From: Leptolyngbya sp. SIO1E4
Lineage (GTDB): Bacteria > Cyanobacteriota > Cyanobacteriia > Phormidesmidales > Phormidesmidaceae
DNA: 64,000 bases
NCBI GenBank assembly: GCA_010672825.2
Contig: JAAHFU020000001.1
Location: 2,480,001-2,544,000 of the forward strand
Direction of reading: 5' to 3'
Below are positions 8,317 through 17,426 of this stretch, piece by piece (the first letter of the stretch is position 1; the number at the start of each line of letters is the position of its first letter). The translations under genes were made by a program, and so were the position numbers. The notes under the pieces were generated by a model that saw only the letters and a list, made by a program, of their open reading frames with translations, did not search any database and was not told where the DNA came from.

Positions 8317-8787
8317 ATGGCAGAGTCTAGTAACGGCTATAAAGTTCTGAGTGATAACCGGCAGGCACGTCATCAGTATGAGGTTCTAGAAACCTTTGAG
8401 GCCGGTATCGAACTGCGGGGAACTGAGGTCAAGTCTATTCGGGCTGGCAAAGCCAACCTAAGAGATGGCTATGCTCAGGTCCGTGATGGAGAAGTGTGGC
8501 TGCATAACGTCCACGTCTCACCCCACAGCACAACCATCCAAGCATATAACCATGATCCCCGCAGAACGCGCAAGTTGCTCTTGCATAAAGGTGAAATTCG
8601 CAAGCTGATTGGCAAGGTGGAGCAGAAAGGCCTGACGTTGGTGCCTCTAAAGCTGTATCTCACACGCGGGTGGGTCAAGGTGACCATTGCCCTAGCCAAG
8701 GGCAAAAAGCTACACGATAAGCGAGAAACGCTGAAGCGCAAGCAAGAGAAGCGTGAAGTTGAGCGAGCTTTAAAGGGTGGATTCTAG
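8317..8787 (+). CDS. smpB: SsrA-binding protein SmpB
   Basis: Essential partner of tmRNA in rescuing stalled ribosomes. The 156-residue protein shows the canonical family order: [20 protein letters not shown] near the N-terminus, [19 protein letters not shown], then the KLLLHKGEI and [10 protein letters not shown] strands, and a basic C-terminal tail with [10 protein letters not shown] that folds in the ribosomal A site. AGGAGGGG precedes the ATG by a few bases. The tmRNA gene itself was not seen in the window. Confidence 0.97.
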   Translation: MAESSNGYKVLSDNRQARHQYEVLETFEAGIELRGTEVKSIRAGKANLRDGYAQVRDGEVWLHNVHVSPHSTTIQAYNHDPRRTRKLLLHKGEIRKLIGKVEQKGLTLVPLKLYLTRGWVKVTIALAKGKKLHDKRETLKRKQEKREVERALKGGF

Positions 8788-8799
8788 ACAGGGTGAATT

Positions 8800-10338
8800 C
8801 TAGGTAGCTCTGTCCAGAGAGGCGACGACTTGATGATAGATTTCATGGGCCTGTTCAGGGGTGTTGCCAATACTGGTCAGCCCCAGTTTTCCGTATTCTG
8901 AGAGACATCCCATCAGATGAAAGGCTGCCCCAACGCCCTCAATGCTGTTGAAATGCAGGCGATCGCTGACGATGATATCCATCAGGTCGCTGGGCAATAG
9001 CCCGCGATAAGCAGGTTTTTTTAGGTTGTCTGAGGCGCGGTAAAACTTGGCTTGTCCTTGACGGGTGTAGAATAGCCCATCTTCTTTCAGGTAATGGCCA
9101 TCTGTCAGCAGTTTTAAGGCCATAAAGGGATGGGTTGTCCCGCCTTTCCGCAGGTTGATTTCAATGGCGTACAGTTGCCAAGCTGGAATTTGCCCCGGCT
9201 GATGCACGGCAATGAAGTCAACCCCGTAGCGCTCTAGCGCGCCTTTTTCTGCCAAATTTCGCCCAATGGCCTCTCCCATGGCTTGAATCCGCAGGCGATA
9301 CTCAGCATCTGCTGGAAACGAGCATCCTAGAAAAATCTGTCCATCCGGCCCCCCTAACACCTGGTCATGGGTAGACAGCATCTCCACTTCTCCAAGGGGG
9401 TTGATATGTCCCTGGACGCTGGGCGATCGCTTCTGTTCGCCTTCGATAAAAGCTTCGGCAATGGCGCCTAAATCGTGAATTTTTTGTTCAAAACGTTCCC
9501 AAGTTTCAGCTTCACACTGAAACCGGAGCTGCCTGAATGCCTGTATTAACCATTGGACCCGTTGTCGGTGAGTGGCACTTTCTGGGCCAACCGCATCGAG
9601 GGACGTCAAATCTAGAAGGGCATTCCCCTCGCCAGAAAACCCTTGGTTAAGCTTAATCACCATCCGTTTCAGGTGTGGCTGGCGTTCCCATAGATCAGCG
9701 GCGACCTCTGCCAGGTCAGCCGCATTTTGTACGAGTTCACTCCCGTCTGGGTGAGGAACACCGCACTCTGCAAAAATCTGACGGCTACCGCTTTTAGTGC
9801 CCCAGTAACGTAAGTCGGGGTCAAGCGCAAGCAAGGGAATGCCTAGGGTCAGTGCCAGTTTGCGTTCTAAGGAGGTTGAGTTGAAACACACCATATAGGC
9901 ATGGTCTACATCCAGGTGATCGCGAATTTTCCTGAGCAGTCGGGGACGCTCTAGCAGCTTTTGGGTCAGGGGTTTATGGGAGGCATCGTAGGTGGCGAAT
10001 AAATCGAGGCGATCGCGCGCGTGGGAACTGGGAATCCCCGGTAAAAGCTCTAAGTAATAGTCCACAATGCTCGGATGCAGAGGCTGCGACGTGACATAAA
10101 TCAAGCGGGTACAAGGATTGCGCAGACGAGCTAGGGAAAATAACAACCTTTCTTCGTAATAATGAACCCCATCAATTTTCTGCAGCTCGGCCTGATCAAG
10201 GCTTAAAGAGGGCACGATTAAGACCTGGCAATCTCGCACGTCAAATTCGTCTGGCGATCGCCACAGCGTCTTTAAGCGTGCTTGGAGCTGCTGAAACTGC
10301 ATCGTTTGCTTCAGAGAGGCAGGGGTTGTGTCAATCAT
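8800..10338 (-). CDS. ATP-grasp ligase of the PGM1-related / carboxylate-amine ligase type
   Basis: 512-residue protein common in cyanobacteria. The N-terminal ~150 residues (VLIVPSLSLD..., RLIYVTSQPLHPSIVDYY) form a Rossmann-like region. The ATP-grasp fold follows, with KLNQGFSGEGNALL as the glycine-rich nucleotide loop near residue 230 and the metal-binding IEINLRKGG near 393. Relatives include PGM1, which makes an amide bond in pheganomycin synthesis, so a peptide or carboxylate-amine ligation is likely, but the substrate is unknown. It converges on smpB with 12 bases between the stops. Confidence 0.8.
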   Translation of the reverse strand: MIDTTPASLKQTMQFQQLQARLKTLWRSPDEFDVRDCQVLIVPSLSLDQAELQKIDGVHYYEERLLFSLARLRNPCTRLIYVTSQPLHPSIVDYYLELLPGIPSSHARDRLDLFATYDASHKPLTQKLLERPRLLRKIRDHLDVDHAYMVCFNSTSLERKLALTLGIPLLALDPDLRYWGTKSGSRQIFAECGVPHPDGSELVQNAADLAEVAADLWERQPHLKRMVIKLNQGFSGEGNALLDLTSLDAVGPESATHRQRVQWLIQAFRQLRFQCEAETWERFEQKIHDLGAIAEAFIEGEQKRSPSVQGHINPLGEVEMLSTHDQVLGGPDGQIFLGCSFPADAEYRLRIQAMGEAIGRNLAEKGALERYGVDFIAVHQPGQIPAWQLYAIEINLRKGGTTHPFMALKLLTDGHYLKEDGLFYTRQGQAKFYRASDNLKKPAYRGLLPSDLMDIIVSDRLHFNSIEGVGAAFHLMGCLSEYGKLGLTSIGNTPEQAHEIYHQVVASLDRAT

Positions 10339-10421
10339 CGTAGGAACATCCCGCAGGATTAGCCGGTTCCTACTAGATTCACATTTTTGTTCAACAGTTC
10401 AAAAATTTTGAGGAAAATCTT

Positions 10422-10465
10422 GAGATATAGCAAAAGGTGGAGGATGAAGGCAGAAGGGAGAATAA
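10422..10465 (+). repeat. Purine-rich GAAGGCA-type heptamer stretch
   Basis: Begins TATAGCAAAAGGTGGAGG and continues GATGAAGGCAGAAGGGAG. An inverted relative occurs at about 45735-45780 (TATAGCAAAAGGTAGAAAG and GCAGAAGGCAGAAGG on the minus strand). GAAGGCA-like heptamers resemble the short tandemly repeated repetitive (STRR) sequences known from cyanobacteria. Confidence 0.5.
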
Positions 10466-10528
10466 AACGCTTGATTTAGAGAACAGTGAAGTGATCTGGA
10501 CTGCCTTAGCACAAATGCGTACTACCAT
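10466..10528 (+). repeat. Second dispersed repeat family (R2), full-length copy
   Basis: Reads AACGCTTGATTTAGAGAACA, then GATCTGGACTG, then TTAGCACAAATGCGTACT. It matches the inverse of 25291-25352 along about 62 bases with scattered differences. It sits 36 bases from the TATAGC element at 10564. Confidence 0.75.
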
Positions 10529-10563
10529 CGCAGCGAACTGGTAGCCTGAAGCGCGCTTGCACT

Positions 10564-10645
10564 TATAGCCTTGTTCAGTTGAGTCCAGTACATCTGGGTC
10601 AAGACAGGGTCTAGGGTGTGCTTGATTAGCCTGCATACCGCTATA
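10564..10645 (-). repeat. TATAGC-type dispersed element, short 82-bp copy
   Basis: Compact, well-preserved copy in reverse orientation with only one to two heptamers. It is almost identical in length and sequence to the forward copy at 12462-12543. The ends read TATAGCCTTG and CCGCTATA. The 385-base gap 10339-10723 otherwise holds only the R2 and GAAGGCA repeats. Confidence 0.88.
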
Positions 10646-10723
10646 AATGTCTCCCCAATGTCTCCCTGCTCCCAAAGACAGGTAAGGAGCAGGGAGTCAA
10701 AGCACATGACAGGGCGTTAATGG

Positions 10724-12139
10724 CTAGCCCTGGGTTGCCTTAAACACAAAAATGCAGCCTATCAGCAGCAAGATAAGCAGCAGCAGCCAGATCCACCAAG
10801 GTTTTGCGGGCTGAAGAACCGCTTCGCGAATCACGACCTGGTCGCTGACGCGATCGCCCAGACAATAACCCTTGCCTTCTACCAGGGTGATAACCACAGT
10901 CTCATCGGCTTCGCAAGGCTCGTTGTCAGGCAATGGGGTCACGACAATAGGGGCCTCGGTTTTACCCTGGGCAATGACTACGCTGCGCTTCAACGCTGTA
11001 TAGTCTTCCCCTTCGGTGGCCGTACCTCCGACTTGGTAAGCGATTTCCACGTCAGAGGGTGCGGGTGTGTCAAGGCAAACGACAAAGACTGCGCTGTCAG
11101 GCGGACAGTCTATGGCGGGGGGTTCTGTGGCTTTCCCGTCACTGACGTGAAGGGTTGCCACCGGCAAGACAGCGTCGCGGATGACGACTGTGGCTGCTGT
11201 GGGGGTACCTAATTCGTAGCCGTCACCTCCCTGCAGCGTCATGATCACCGTTTCATCCCCTTCAACTTTTTTATCGCTGATGGGAATTACGGGGACTTTG
11301 ACCTCAGTTTTCCCTGCAGGAATGATGACTGTAGTGTCGATAGTCTGGTAATCTTCCCCTGCGGTTGCGGTGCCGCCAAGAACACAGGCGATCGTCAATG
11401 CTCGCTCAGCAGGATTGTCTAATCGAAGCACAAATTCACCAAGGTCAGTCGGTGTTTCTTTCGCTTCTGGATCGCTCGCTTCCACCGTGACTATCGGTAG
11501 TGGCTTCAGGGCCATTGAGGTATCAATCCGAAACTGTGACTGTGTCGTATGCCGCTCGGCAAAGAAAAGATCAAATGCATAGGTTTTGCCGACTTCCAGC
11601 GATAACGAGACTCCAGTGGGTAGGTCTTTCTCCAAGATATTGCTGCCTTCAGGTGCTCTGAGATCGCTCGTGCCTTCTAGCGCCTTATGAACGCCGCCGA
11701 GGTCAATTACTAATTTGCCATCAATAAATACCCAGAGATCGTCATCACCAATAAAGGTGAAAATTTCAGTCCCTTGGTAGGTAAATTCTGAATGAATTTC
11801 ATATGTGAAATGATAATTATGGGGCCGCCCTTCATTGCCAAATAACTGATCATCAAGGGGAAAGAACTCATCGTTCGAATAGGTGAAAACCCCATCATTA
11901 TTGACATCTTTTAGGGTGATATCCAGGCGTTTTGAGCGATTGATATCTTCAACATCTCGATACCATTGATCAAACAACTCTTGACTGTGGGTTGTTTTAC
12001 CCTGGCCGCCTTTGTATACAGGCTTTCTATTGGGTCCTAGAATCGGCTCAACAATGCCCTCTTCAGAGGCAATCGTAAACTCGAAATCGGGATGACTATC
12101 TTTAAAGTCGCGGATTGTGCCGGAAAGAATCAGTTCCAT
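10724..12139 (-). CDS. Fibro-slime plus two Calx-beta domains, C-terminal membrane anchor
   Basis: 471-residue protein. Residues ~1-215 resemble a fibro-slime/PA14-like module (FTFIGDDDLWVFIDGKLVID, LGGVHKALEG, YAFDLFFAERH). Two Calx-beta repeats follow (about 220-325 and 330-440), with acidic Ca-binding-type stretches such as TATAGEDY and TATEGEDYTALK. The last ~25 residues form a hydrophobic helix (WWIWLLLLILLLIG) and a short tail. No N-terminal signal peptide is visible; in the same frame upstream a TAG is reached with no alternative start. The domains are typical of cell-surface proteins, so the topology is odd. It lies next to polysaccharide genes on the same strand, 567 bases apart. Confidence 0.75.
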   Translation of the reverse strand: MELILSGTIRDFKDSHPDFEFTIASEEGIVEPILGPNRKPVYKGGQGKTTHSQELFDQWYRDVEDINRSKRLDITLKDVNNDGVFTYSNDEFFPLDDQLFGNEGRPHNYHFTYEIHSEFTYQGTEIFTFIGDDDLWVFIDGKLVIDLGGVHKALEGTSDLRAPEGSNILEKDLPTGVSLSLEVGKTYAFDLFFAERHTTQSQFRIDTSMALKPLPIVTVEASDPEAKETPTDLGEFVLRLDNPAERALTIACVLGGTATAGEDYQTIDTTVIIPAGKTEVKVPVIPISDKKVEGDETVIMTLQGGDGYELGTPTAATVVIRDAVLPVATLHVSDGKATEPPAIDCPPDSAVFVVCLDTPAPSDVEIAYQVGGTATEGEDYTALKRSVVIAQGKTEAPIVVTPLPDNEPCEADETVVITLVEGKGYCLGDRVSDQVVIREAVLQPAKPWWIWLLLLILLLIGCIFVFKATQG

Positions 12140-12461
12140 AGGGGCTGCACCTGAACTTACAAGTAGGGACGATATTTCCTACAAAGACATAGCGCTGTTT
12201 CCGGACTGGAAATGAAGAGATGCTGCTAGTGCGCTTGCGGTTTCTGCAATTTTTTCCTATCCCTTGGGATGCAGGACTGATCGGATTCGAAATCCTGTTT
12301 GGTTGCTCTCCATCTCAAGGGAGTCAGAATTTACGCCCCTGCAATTGCTATCCATTATGGATAAAAGATATTGAATATGAATTGAGGATGATTTAAAAAA
12401 TTAATTTTCTCAGTCAGAGAGATGGCGTTGTTTATTTGAACGCAGAACATCCTGGCCAAGA

Positions 12462-12543
12462 TATAGCGGTATGCAGGCTAATCAAGCACACCCTAGACCC
12501 TGTCTTGACCCGGATGTACTGGACTCAATTGAACAAGGCTATA
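12462..12543 (+). repeat. TATAGC-type dispersed element, short 82-bp copy
   Basis: Near-identical to the inverse of 10564-10645. Ends are TATAGCGGTATG and AAGGCTATA; the core has CCCTAGA then CCCTGTC. It lies in the 566-base gap 12140-12705, which otherwise contains only the 27-base tandem repeat at 12644-12697. Confidence 0.9.
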
Positions 12544-12643
12544 GGAGTAGGGTCTCCCTGATCCAGCTGCGAGCCGCTATGTATTCTCAGCAGCCCTGAT
12601 GTGATGATTTTGAGTAGTTATGGTGCAATACTGCTGAAGCCAT

Positions 12644-12697
12644 TTGGAGTGCGCAAACAGCTTTATTTAATTGGAGTTCGCAAACAGCTTTATTTAA
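12644..12697. repeat. Two tandem copies of a 27-base unit
   Basis: Units 12644-12670 and 12671-12697 read TTGGAGTGCGCAAACAGC then TTTATTTAA, differing at one base (G to T at the eighth position). It sits eight bases past the acetyltransferase stop. It could be a recent slippage duplication or a tail-end regulatory element. Confidence 0.85.
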
Positions 12698-12705
12698 CTG
12701 GCCGA

Positions 12706-13326
12706 TTATTTAATTTGCCGAGGTTTTTGAGGACGACAAGGGGTGCCTAAACAGACCTGTTGAGACGGTAAATTGCTGAATACACTGCTGCGGGCGCCAA
12801 CGATTGAATTGGCCCCGATAGTCACCCCGGGCCCGACAAAGCAATCCGTGGCAACCCAGACGCCATTTTCAAGTGTGATAGGAGCGGTGATTAAGCCAAA
12901 AGCAGCATCCGTAGGGTCATGGGAGCCGGTGCAGAGATAACTGTTTTGAGAGACAACACAGTGGTTGCCGATCCGAATCTGGTCGACACTGTAAAATTCA
13001 ACGCCGCTGCCAATCCAGCTATAGTCCCCAATTTCAACCCTCCAAGGGTAATAAAATCGGGCTGATGGGCGAATCACAACTCGCTTTCCGATGCGGGCGC
13101 CAAATAGACGCAATAAGGCCCGGCGGGGCGCATGGTGAGCATGGAGCGTCAGCGGAAATGCGATCGCCTGGATCAACCACCACACCATCACGACCCACTT
13201 TGGGCGTCCAGGGTCGTACCAAGATTGGTCGTATTGCCGAAGATCGACTAACGACGGTGGGCCAATTTCTGGCATAGAGCCACTTTCCTCAGGCCGTTCC
13301 GTCATCTCTTGGGGCGATCGCACCAT
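12706..13326 (-). CDS. Polysaccharide O-acetyltransferase, WcaF/HpsU-like
   Basis: Left-handed beta-helix acyltransferase that probably acetylates a sugar of an exopolysaccharide. From the ATG at 13326 the protein has 206 residues. Hexapeptide repeats run from about residue 80 (IGKRVVIRPSARF, IGDYSWIGSGVEF, IGNHCVVSQNSYLC, VWVATDCFVGPGVTIGANS) with the catalytic-type His in TGSHDPT. A hydrophobic stretch WVVMVWWLIQAIAFPL precedes them. A TTG at 13368 would overlap the upstream glycosyltransferase; the ATG 16 bases past that stop is preferred. The architecture matches HpsU-type genes in hormogonium polysaccharide clusters, an inference from memory only. Confidence 0.85.
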   Translation of the reverse strand: MVRSPQEMTERPEESGSMPEIGPPSLVDLRQYDQSWYDPGRPKWVVMVWWLIQAIAFPLTLHAHHAPRRALLRLFGARIGKRVVIRPSARFYYPWRVEIGDYSWIGSGVEFYSVDQIRIGNHCVVSQNSYLCTGSHDPTDAAFGLITAPITLENGVWVATDCFVGPGVTIGANSIVGARSSVFSNLPSQQVCLGTPCRPQKPRQIK

Positions 13327-13342
13327 GATGATCTCTGTCTCA

Positions 13343-14299
13343 CTAACCCTGTACGTTGGTCGGAGCAATCGGCTTGGGCTCCTCTGGACTAGGCTTTAAA
13401 GCCTCATCAGCCTTTTTGACATTCAGCTGACCACCAAATTTTTGCAGCTCATAGAGCTTAACGCCAATCTGATATTCATACTGGCTGAGGAGACGACCAT
13501 AAACATAACCCGCATAGCCATCTAGGAAGCCCAGGCGAATGAAATAAAACAGGATGAATCGTAAGAAAGGCTTGGACGGTAAGCGTACCCAGATCTTTTT
13601 CAGGAACCGCTTCCGCTGAACCGAGTCGCCGAAGAGGTTGGCTCCTATCGTTCCGTCATCTGCCATGCCTGTCAGAAGGTTGTAGTAGACCCGAGCTTCC
13701 CAGTTGGAGTAACGGTTATGGCGTTCTAACCAGTGAAACAAGTCCCGAAAATCTTCGTGGAGCATGTCATGTTTCAGATACCCAACCTCACCGTTCTTGA
13801 CGACGACGTGCTCATGCACCTCATTGTCGCCGGTATTACGGATGCCCTCTGTATTCAGGTTTTCGTAGCGCCCTTGGGCATGACGAAAGAGGCGCAAATT
13901 CCAGTCGGGGTATTTACCTCCAAACCGAATCCACTTGCCTAGGAAAAAAACCCGACGATTGAGATAGTAGCCCCCGTATTGCGGGTTTTTAATGGCTTCT
14001 TCAATTTCATCCCACAGTTCCGGTGTGATGCGTTCGTCGCAGTCTACAATCAGAACCCACTCATTTTGAAAGGGCAAATTGTCGAGGGACCAATTTTTTT
14101 TCTTAGGCCAGCGACCATTAAAGTGAAACTGAACAACCTTGGCCCCATACCGTTCGGAAATCTCAACAGAACGATCTTCGCTCTGAGAGTCCACCACGAA
14201 TACCTCATCGGCACGGGCGACGCTCTCTAAGCAAGCGGGTAAATTCTCTTCCTCATTTTTAGCTGGAATAAGTACGGAAACTGGGATTTTAGCAGTCAT
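13343..14299 (-). CDS. Glycosyltransferase family 2
   Basis: 318-residue GT-A glycosyltransferase of exopolysaccharide synthesis. It shows the N-terminal VSVLIPAKNEEENL nucleotide-binding strand, the DSQSEDRS segment, and DCDERI as the DXD-like metal site near residue 90. WNLRLFRHAQGRYE and VHEHVV downstream are typical of LPS-type GT2 enzymes (KdtX/WaaE-like). A hydrophobic segment FLRFILFYFIRLGF near residue 247 suggests membrane association. It precedes the acetyltransferase by 16 bases, so the two are probably co-transcribed. Confidence 0.88.
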   Translation of the reverse strand: MTAKIPVSVLIPAKNEEENLPACLESVARADEVFVVDSQSEDRSVEISERYGAKVVQFHFNGRWPKKKNWSLDNLPFQNEWVLIVDCDERITPELWDEIEEAIKNPQYGGYYLNRRVFFLGKWIRFGGKYPDWNLRLFRHAQGRYENLNTEGIRNTGDNEVHEHVVVKNGEVGYLKHDMLHEDFRDLFHWLERHNRYSNWEARVYYNLLTGMADDGTIGANLFGDSVQRKRFLKKIWVRLPSKPFLRFILFYFIRLGFLDGYAGYVYGRLLSQYEYQIGVKLYELQKFGGQLNVKKADEALKPSPEEPKPIAPTNVQG

Positions 14300-14423
14300 G
14301 GTGAAGTTTTTATGAATTGATCTAGAGAGCAGCAGCTACGCAATAGTTAGAGATATCTAAAGGCAAGTGTAGGCGCTTGTGTGGCCCAAAGAAGCTAGAA
14401 CCCTGTTTAGAAAAGAACGTTGG

Positions 14424-15374
14424 TTACCCAGAAGCTGGACGGAGTAGGCTTCGAATTGCACTGGTAAGATATCCAATCTGGCCATAGGCATAAAGAAAAT
14501 TCTCAAAGCTTTGGGCCGGATCAGGCAAATATTTAATTGCTTTGTAAGTTCCTCGCAGAAACCGCTCTCCTCCCCATCTCAACTGCCGCCAACCGGCTTT
14601 TCCTGAAATTTGTTCACGGTAGCACTCACTAATACCCTGCCACCAACTACGGCTCATAAACCATGTGGGGGCCAAGCGTCCGGGTGCAACATTATGGGCA
14701 ACCAGCGCATTAGGCAAGTAGGCAACCTTGAAACCCATTTTCAGCGCCTTTTCAGTCATATAGAGTTCTTCATTCGACAGCAGGTTTTTCCCGACTCTAC
14801 CTAGGTTAGGGTCGAAGCCGCCGATCTTTTCTAAGAAGTCTGCTCGAATTGAATAATTTAAGCCCCGAGGCGTCAGTCCTGGCTGGGTAATGTAAACGAT
14901 TTCGTCTCCGAGATCGTAGGCCCCTAGATTACCTGACATGTTGGTGGATATCCAGTTAGGCGCTGTGCGACCCGGTGGCCAAATGAGGGTGACTTTACCC
15001 CCCGCGATCGCCACTTTTTCATCCGTGCCGTAAATATCCATCAGGGCCTGCAACCAACCCACGCTGGCCTCAGCATCGTCGTCTAAATAGGCCAGTATTT
15101 CCCCTTGGGCCGCCTTGGCACCAGCATTCCGAGCGACAGATAACCCAAGGGTTTCTTCATAGACATAATGCAGTTGCGAATGAGGTAATCGAGCCTCAAC
15201 CACGGCTCGGGTTGTATCCGTTGAGGCATTGTCTACCACAATGACCTCATAGTCTGAGAAGTCTTGGGCGAGTAAGCTATCAATTGCCGCGCCCAAATAG
15301 TCATCGCGGTTATGAGTACAAATAATGGCTGAGATGCGAGGAGGAGACATGGGGGCACGATACTCCGCAGGCAT
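14424..15374 (-). CDS. Glycosyltransferase family 2 (possible hormogonium-polysaccharide type)
   Basis: 316-residue glycosyltransferase. It begins ISAIICTHNRDDYLGAAIDS; VVDNASTDTT and the DXD site YLDDDAEAS lie near residue 117, and the acceptor-side LSNEELYMTEKALKMGF follows. ATGs at 15374 and 15350 are both possible; neither has a strong ribosome site. It is 124 bases upstream of the next GT2 on the same strand, so the three polysaccharide genes probably act on one product. The acceptor and donor sugars are unknown. Confidence 0.87.
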   Translation of the reverse strand: MPAEYRAPMSPPRISAIICTHNRDDYLGAAIDSLLAQDFSDYEVIVVDNASTDTTRAVVEARLPHSQLHYVYEETLGLSVARNAGAKAAQGEILAYLDDDAEASVGWLQALMDIYGTDEKVAIAGGKVTLIWPPGRTAPNWISTNMSGNLGAYDLGDEIVYITQPGLTPRGLNYSIRADFLEKIGGFDPNLGRVGKNLLSNEELYMTEKALKMGFKVAYLPNALVAHNVAPGRLAPTWFMSRSWWQGISECYREQISGKAGWRQLRWGGERFLRGTYKAIKYLPDPAQSFENFLYAYGQIGYLTSAIRSLLRPASG

Positions 15375-15508
15375 TACATTGTCATGTCCTAAGCATTCCC
15401 GAAATAAATTCCATTCTCTTCATTTTGACTCATCTCCCCGTTTCGCTAAAGCGCTGACTATGTACGCTAATATCCGTGGAGCTACTGTAAACGGCAATAA
15501 CTTCAGGC

Positions 15509-16201
15509 ATGGATAGTTTTCAGACGTTGCGAGACTTGCCGCAAATTGAGTTGGCTCCCCTGATTGACCATTCTTTGCTAACTCCCACGGCGACCCCGGA
15601 GCAGGTGATGCACTGGTGTAGTGAGGCAGATCGCTATGGGTTTGCAGCGGTTTGCGTCTCTCCAGCCTATGTTGCCTTGGTTCGGGAACAGCTTCAGGGG
15701 AAACGTCCGGCTGTGTGTACGGTGATTGGCTTTCCGACCGGAGCCACCACGTCAACCTGTAAGCTGTATGAGGCTCAAGAGGCGGCGGAGAACGGAGCCA
15801 CTGAGTTAGATGTGGTGATTAACCTTGGCTGGCTCAAATCTGGGCAGCGCGATCGCGTCCATCGAGAAATTGCTGAGATCTGTGAGGAAACTGGGCAAAC
15901 GGTGAAAGCCATTCTAGAAACTAGCCTGCTCACACCGGCAGAAATTCAGGTAGCAGCAGAACTGTGCCTGGATGCAGGCGTGGCGTTCCTAAAAACCAGT
16001 ACGGGCTGGCAGGGCGGAGCTACCGTGGAAACAGTCCGGCAATTGCGATCGCTGACGCGGGGCCAGGTGGGTATTAAAGCTTCTGGGGGCATTCGTACGG
16101 CTGAGCAAGCCCTGCTGTTGGTAGAAGCAGGGGCCACTCGTTTGGGGACTTCGAAAGGCCCTGATTTGGTTCAGCAACAAAAAGATCTGGCTGACCAGTA
16201 G
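15509..16201 (+). CDS. deoC: Deoxyribose-phosphate aldolase
   Basis: Splits 2-deoxyribose-5-phosphate into acetaldehyde and glyceraldehyde-3-phosphate in deoxynucleoside breakdown. The 230-residue TIM barrel contains [42 protein letters not shown], the Schiff-base lysine in FLKTSTGW and the second lysine in GIKASGGIR. The length is typical. It stands alone and divergent from the polysaccharide cluster. A nucleoside hydrolase lies 22 kb away, but no other deo gene was seen. Confidence 0.96.
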   Translation: MDSFQTLRDLPQIELAPLIDHSLLTPTATPEQVMHWCSEADRYGFAAVCVSPAYVALVREQLQGKRPAVCTVIGFPTGATTSTCKLYEAQEAAENGATELDVVINLGWLKSGQRDRVHREIAEICEETGQTVKAILETSLLTPAEIQVAAELCLDAGVAFLKTSTGWQGGATVETVRQLRSLTRGQVGIKASGGIRTAEQALLLVEAGATRLGTSKGPDLVQQQKDLADQ

Positions 16202-16253
16202 GGGATTGTTATAGCGACCGCCTGCCTTGCCGAAAAAGTATTCGGGGTAACCC

Positions 16254-16874
16254 CTAAACTTTTGGCTGGGCAGCCTTGGCTTTCCGTTCGCTGTGGCGGT
16301 CTGTGAGGTCGTCTACTTTGTCCCGCAGCAGTAGCGTAAAGCGATACAGTTCTTCCATGACGTCGATCACGCGATCACGGTAGGCTGAGTCTTGCATTCT
16401 GCCATCTTCATGGAATTCTTGATAAGCCTTCGCCACAGAAGACTGGTTGGGGATCGTAAACATCCGCATCCAGCGCCCTAAAAGCCGTAGAGTATTGACC
16501 GCATTAAAGGACTGTGACCCGCCGGAGACTTGCATCACGGCTAAGGTTTTTCCTTGGGTGGGGCGTATCGCTCCAATGTTGAGAGGAATCCAATCAATTT
16601 GAGTTTTCATCAGGCCTGAAATGTTGCCATGCAGTTCTGGGCTAGACCACACCTGACCCTCTGACCATTGAGAAAGTGCTCGCAGTTCCTGCACTTTAGG
16701 GTGGGTCTCGGGTTCGGCACCATGCAGGGGTAAGCCACGAGGGTCAAAGAACTTCACCTCAGCGCCAAAGTCCTGGATGATGCGAGCGGCTTCCTCGGCC
16801 AAAAGACGACTGTAAGAGCGCTCCCGCAGGGAACCGTAGAGAAAGAGAATCCTGGGTTTGTGGTCAAAACTCAT
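16254..16874 (-). CDS. arsH: ArsH, NADPH-dependent FMN reductase / organoarsenical oxidase
   Basis: Flavoprotein that oxidises trivalent methyl- or aromatic arsenicals to less toxic pentavalent forms; it can also reduce metals and quinones. From the ATG at 16874 there are 206 residues. The flavodoxin-like FMN loop [14 protein letters not shown] sits at the N-terminus, [20 protein letters not shown] in the middle, and [17 protein letters not shown] marks the ArsH subgroup. It is the last gene of arsR-arsI-arsH, 75 bases after arsI. Confidence 0.92.
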   Translation of the reverse strand: MSFDHKPRILFLYGSLRERSYSRLLAEEAARIIQDFGAEVKFFDPRGLPLHGAEPETHPKVQELRALSQWSEGQVWSSPELHGNISGLMKTQIDWIPLNIGAIRPTQGKTLAVMQVSGGSQSFNAVNTLRLLGRWMRMFTIPNQSSVAKAYQEFHEDGRMQDSAYRDRVIDVMEELYRFTLLLRDKVDDLTDRHSERKAKAAQPKV

Positions 16875-16949
16875 AGTGCAATTCAAAAACAAGGCGACAA
16901 AACACGTTTGAAGTCAAAACTGAAAGATTGTGAGTGGCAGAGAGTGCTC

Positions 16950-17363
16950 CTAAGCACAGCAGGTGTTTTGGGTTTGTTCAGGGGCAGTGTCGGCAACTTT
17001 GACGACAAAAATTTCCCAGCGGTTGCCGTTGGGGTCAGTGACCCAGACTTTGTCCTGCAGGGCGTAGCAGCAGTCGGTGTCGTGTTCTTCGAAGGTCGCG
17101 AGCCCAGCTGCTTTAAAGCGGGCGATCGCAGCCTGAACGGCTTCAGAGCTATCGACCTGAATCCCCAGATGAGAGAGGGTTCCGAGGGATGACACGTCTG
17201 GACTGACGTTTAGCGTCAGGTTAAGCCCCGGATTTTCAAGATCAAATTTGGCATAGTCGGCTTTATGCTTCACGGGCTCCGCCCCAAGCATGGCCCGATA
17301 AAAAGCAATAGATCGATCCAAATCGGTTACGCGTAAGGCTACGTGGGTTTTAAAGGCTGTCAT
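16950..17363 (-). CDS. arsI: ArsI C-As lyase (VOC fold)
   Basis: Non-heme iron dioxygenase of the vicinal-oxygen-chelate fold that removes methyl groups from methylarsenite and splits aromatic arsenicals. The 137-residue protein shows metal-site candidates His7, His65 and Glu117 and the vicinal Cys98-Cys99 in DTDCCYAL that bind trivalent arsenic in characterised ArsI enzymes. A second Cys-Cys pair ends the protein (NTCCA). AAGGAG precedes the ATG by seven bases. CadI-like relatives exist, but the neighbouring arsH and arsR favour ArsI. Confidence 0.92.
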   Translation of the reverse strand: MTAFKTHVALRVTDLDRSIAFYRAMLGAEPVKHKADYAKFDLENPGLNLTLNVSPDVSSLGTLSHLGIQVDSSEAVQAAIARFKAAGLATFEEHDTDCCYALQDKVWVTDPNGNRWEIFVVKVADTAPEQTQNTCCA

Positions 17364-17377
17364 TGGTTACTCCTTTA

Positions 17378-17401
17378 GTATTTCTGCAAGTATCGAAATA
17401 C
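17378..17401. promoter_or_regulatory. ArsR-type operator upstream of arsI
   Basis: Inverted arms GTATTTC (17378-17384) and GAAATAC (17395-17401) separated by ten bases. The arm core TATTTC/GAAATA and the spacing are the same as in the palindrome over the arsR start, so the same repressor probably binds both. It lies 15 bases upstream of the arsI start and allows arsI-arsH to be controlled separately from arsR. Confidence 0.75.
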
Positions 17402-17426
17402 ACGGCAAAAATTTTTATGGGTTGAA

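Noticed and set aside
12260-12330. Possible tRNA gene around GGATTCGAAATCC
   Set aside because: The T-loop-like word is present, but no acceptor, D or anticodon stems could be built on either strand.
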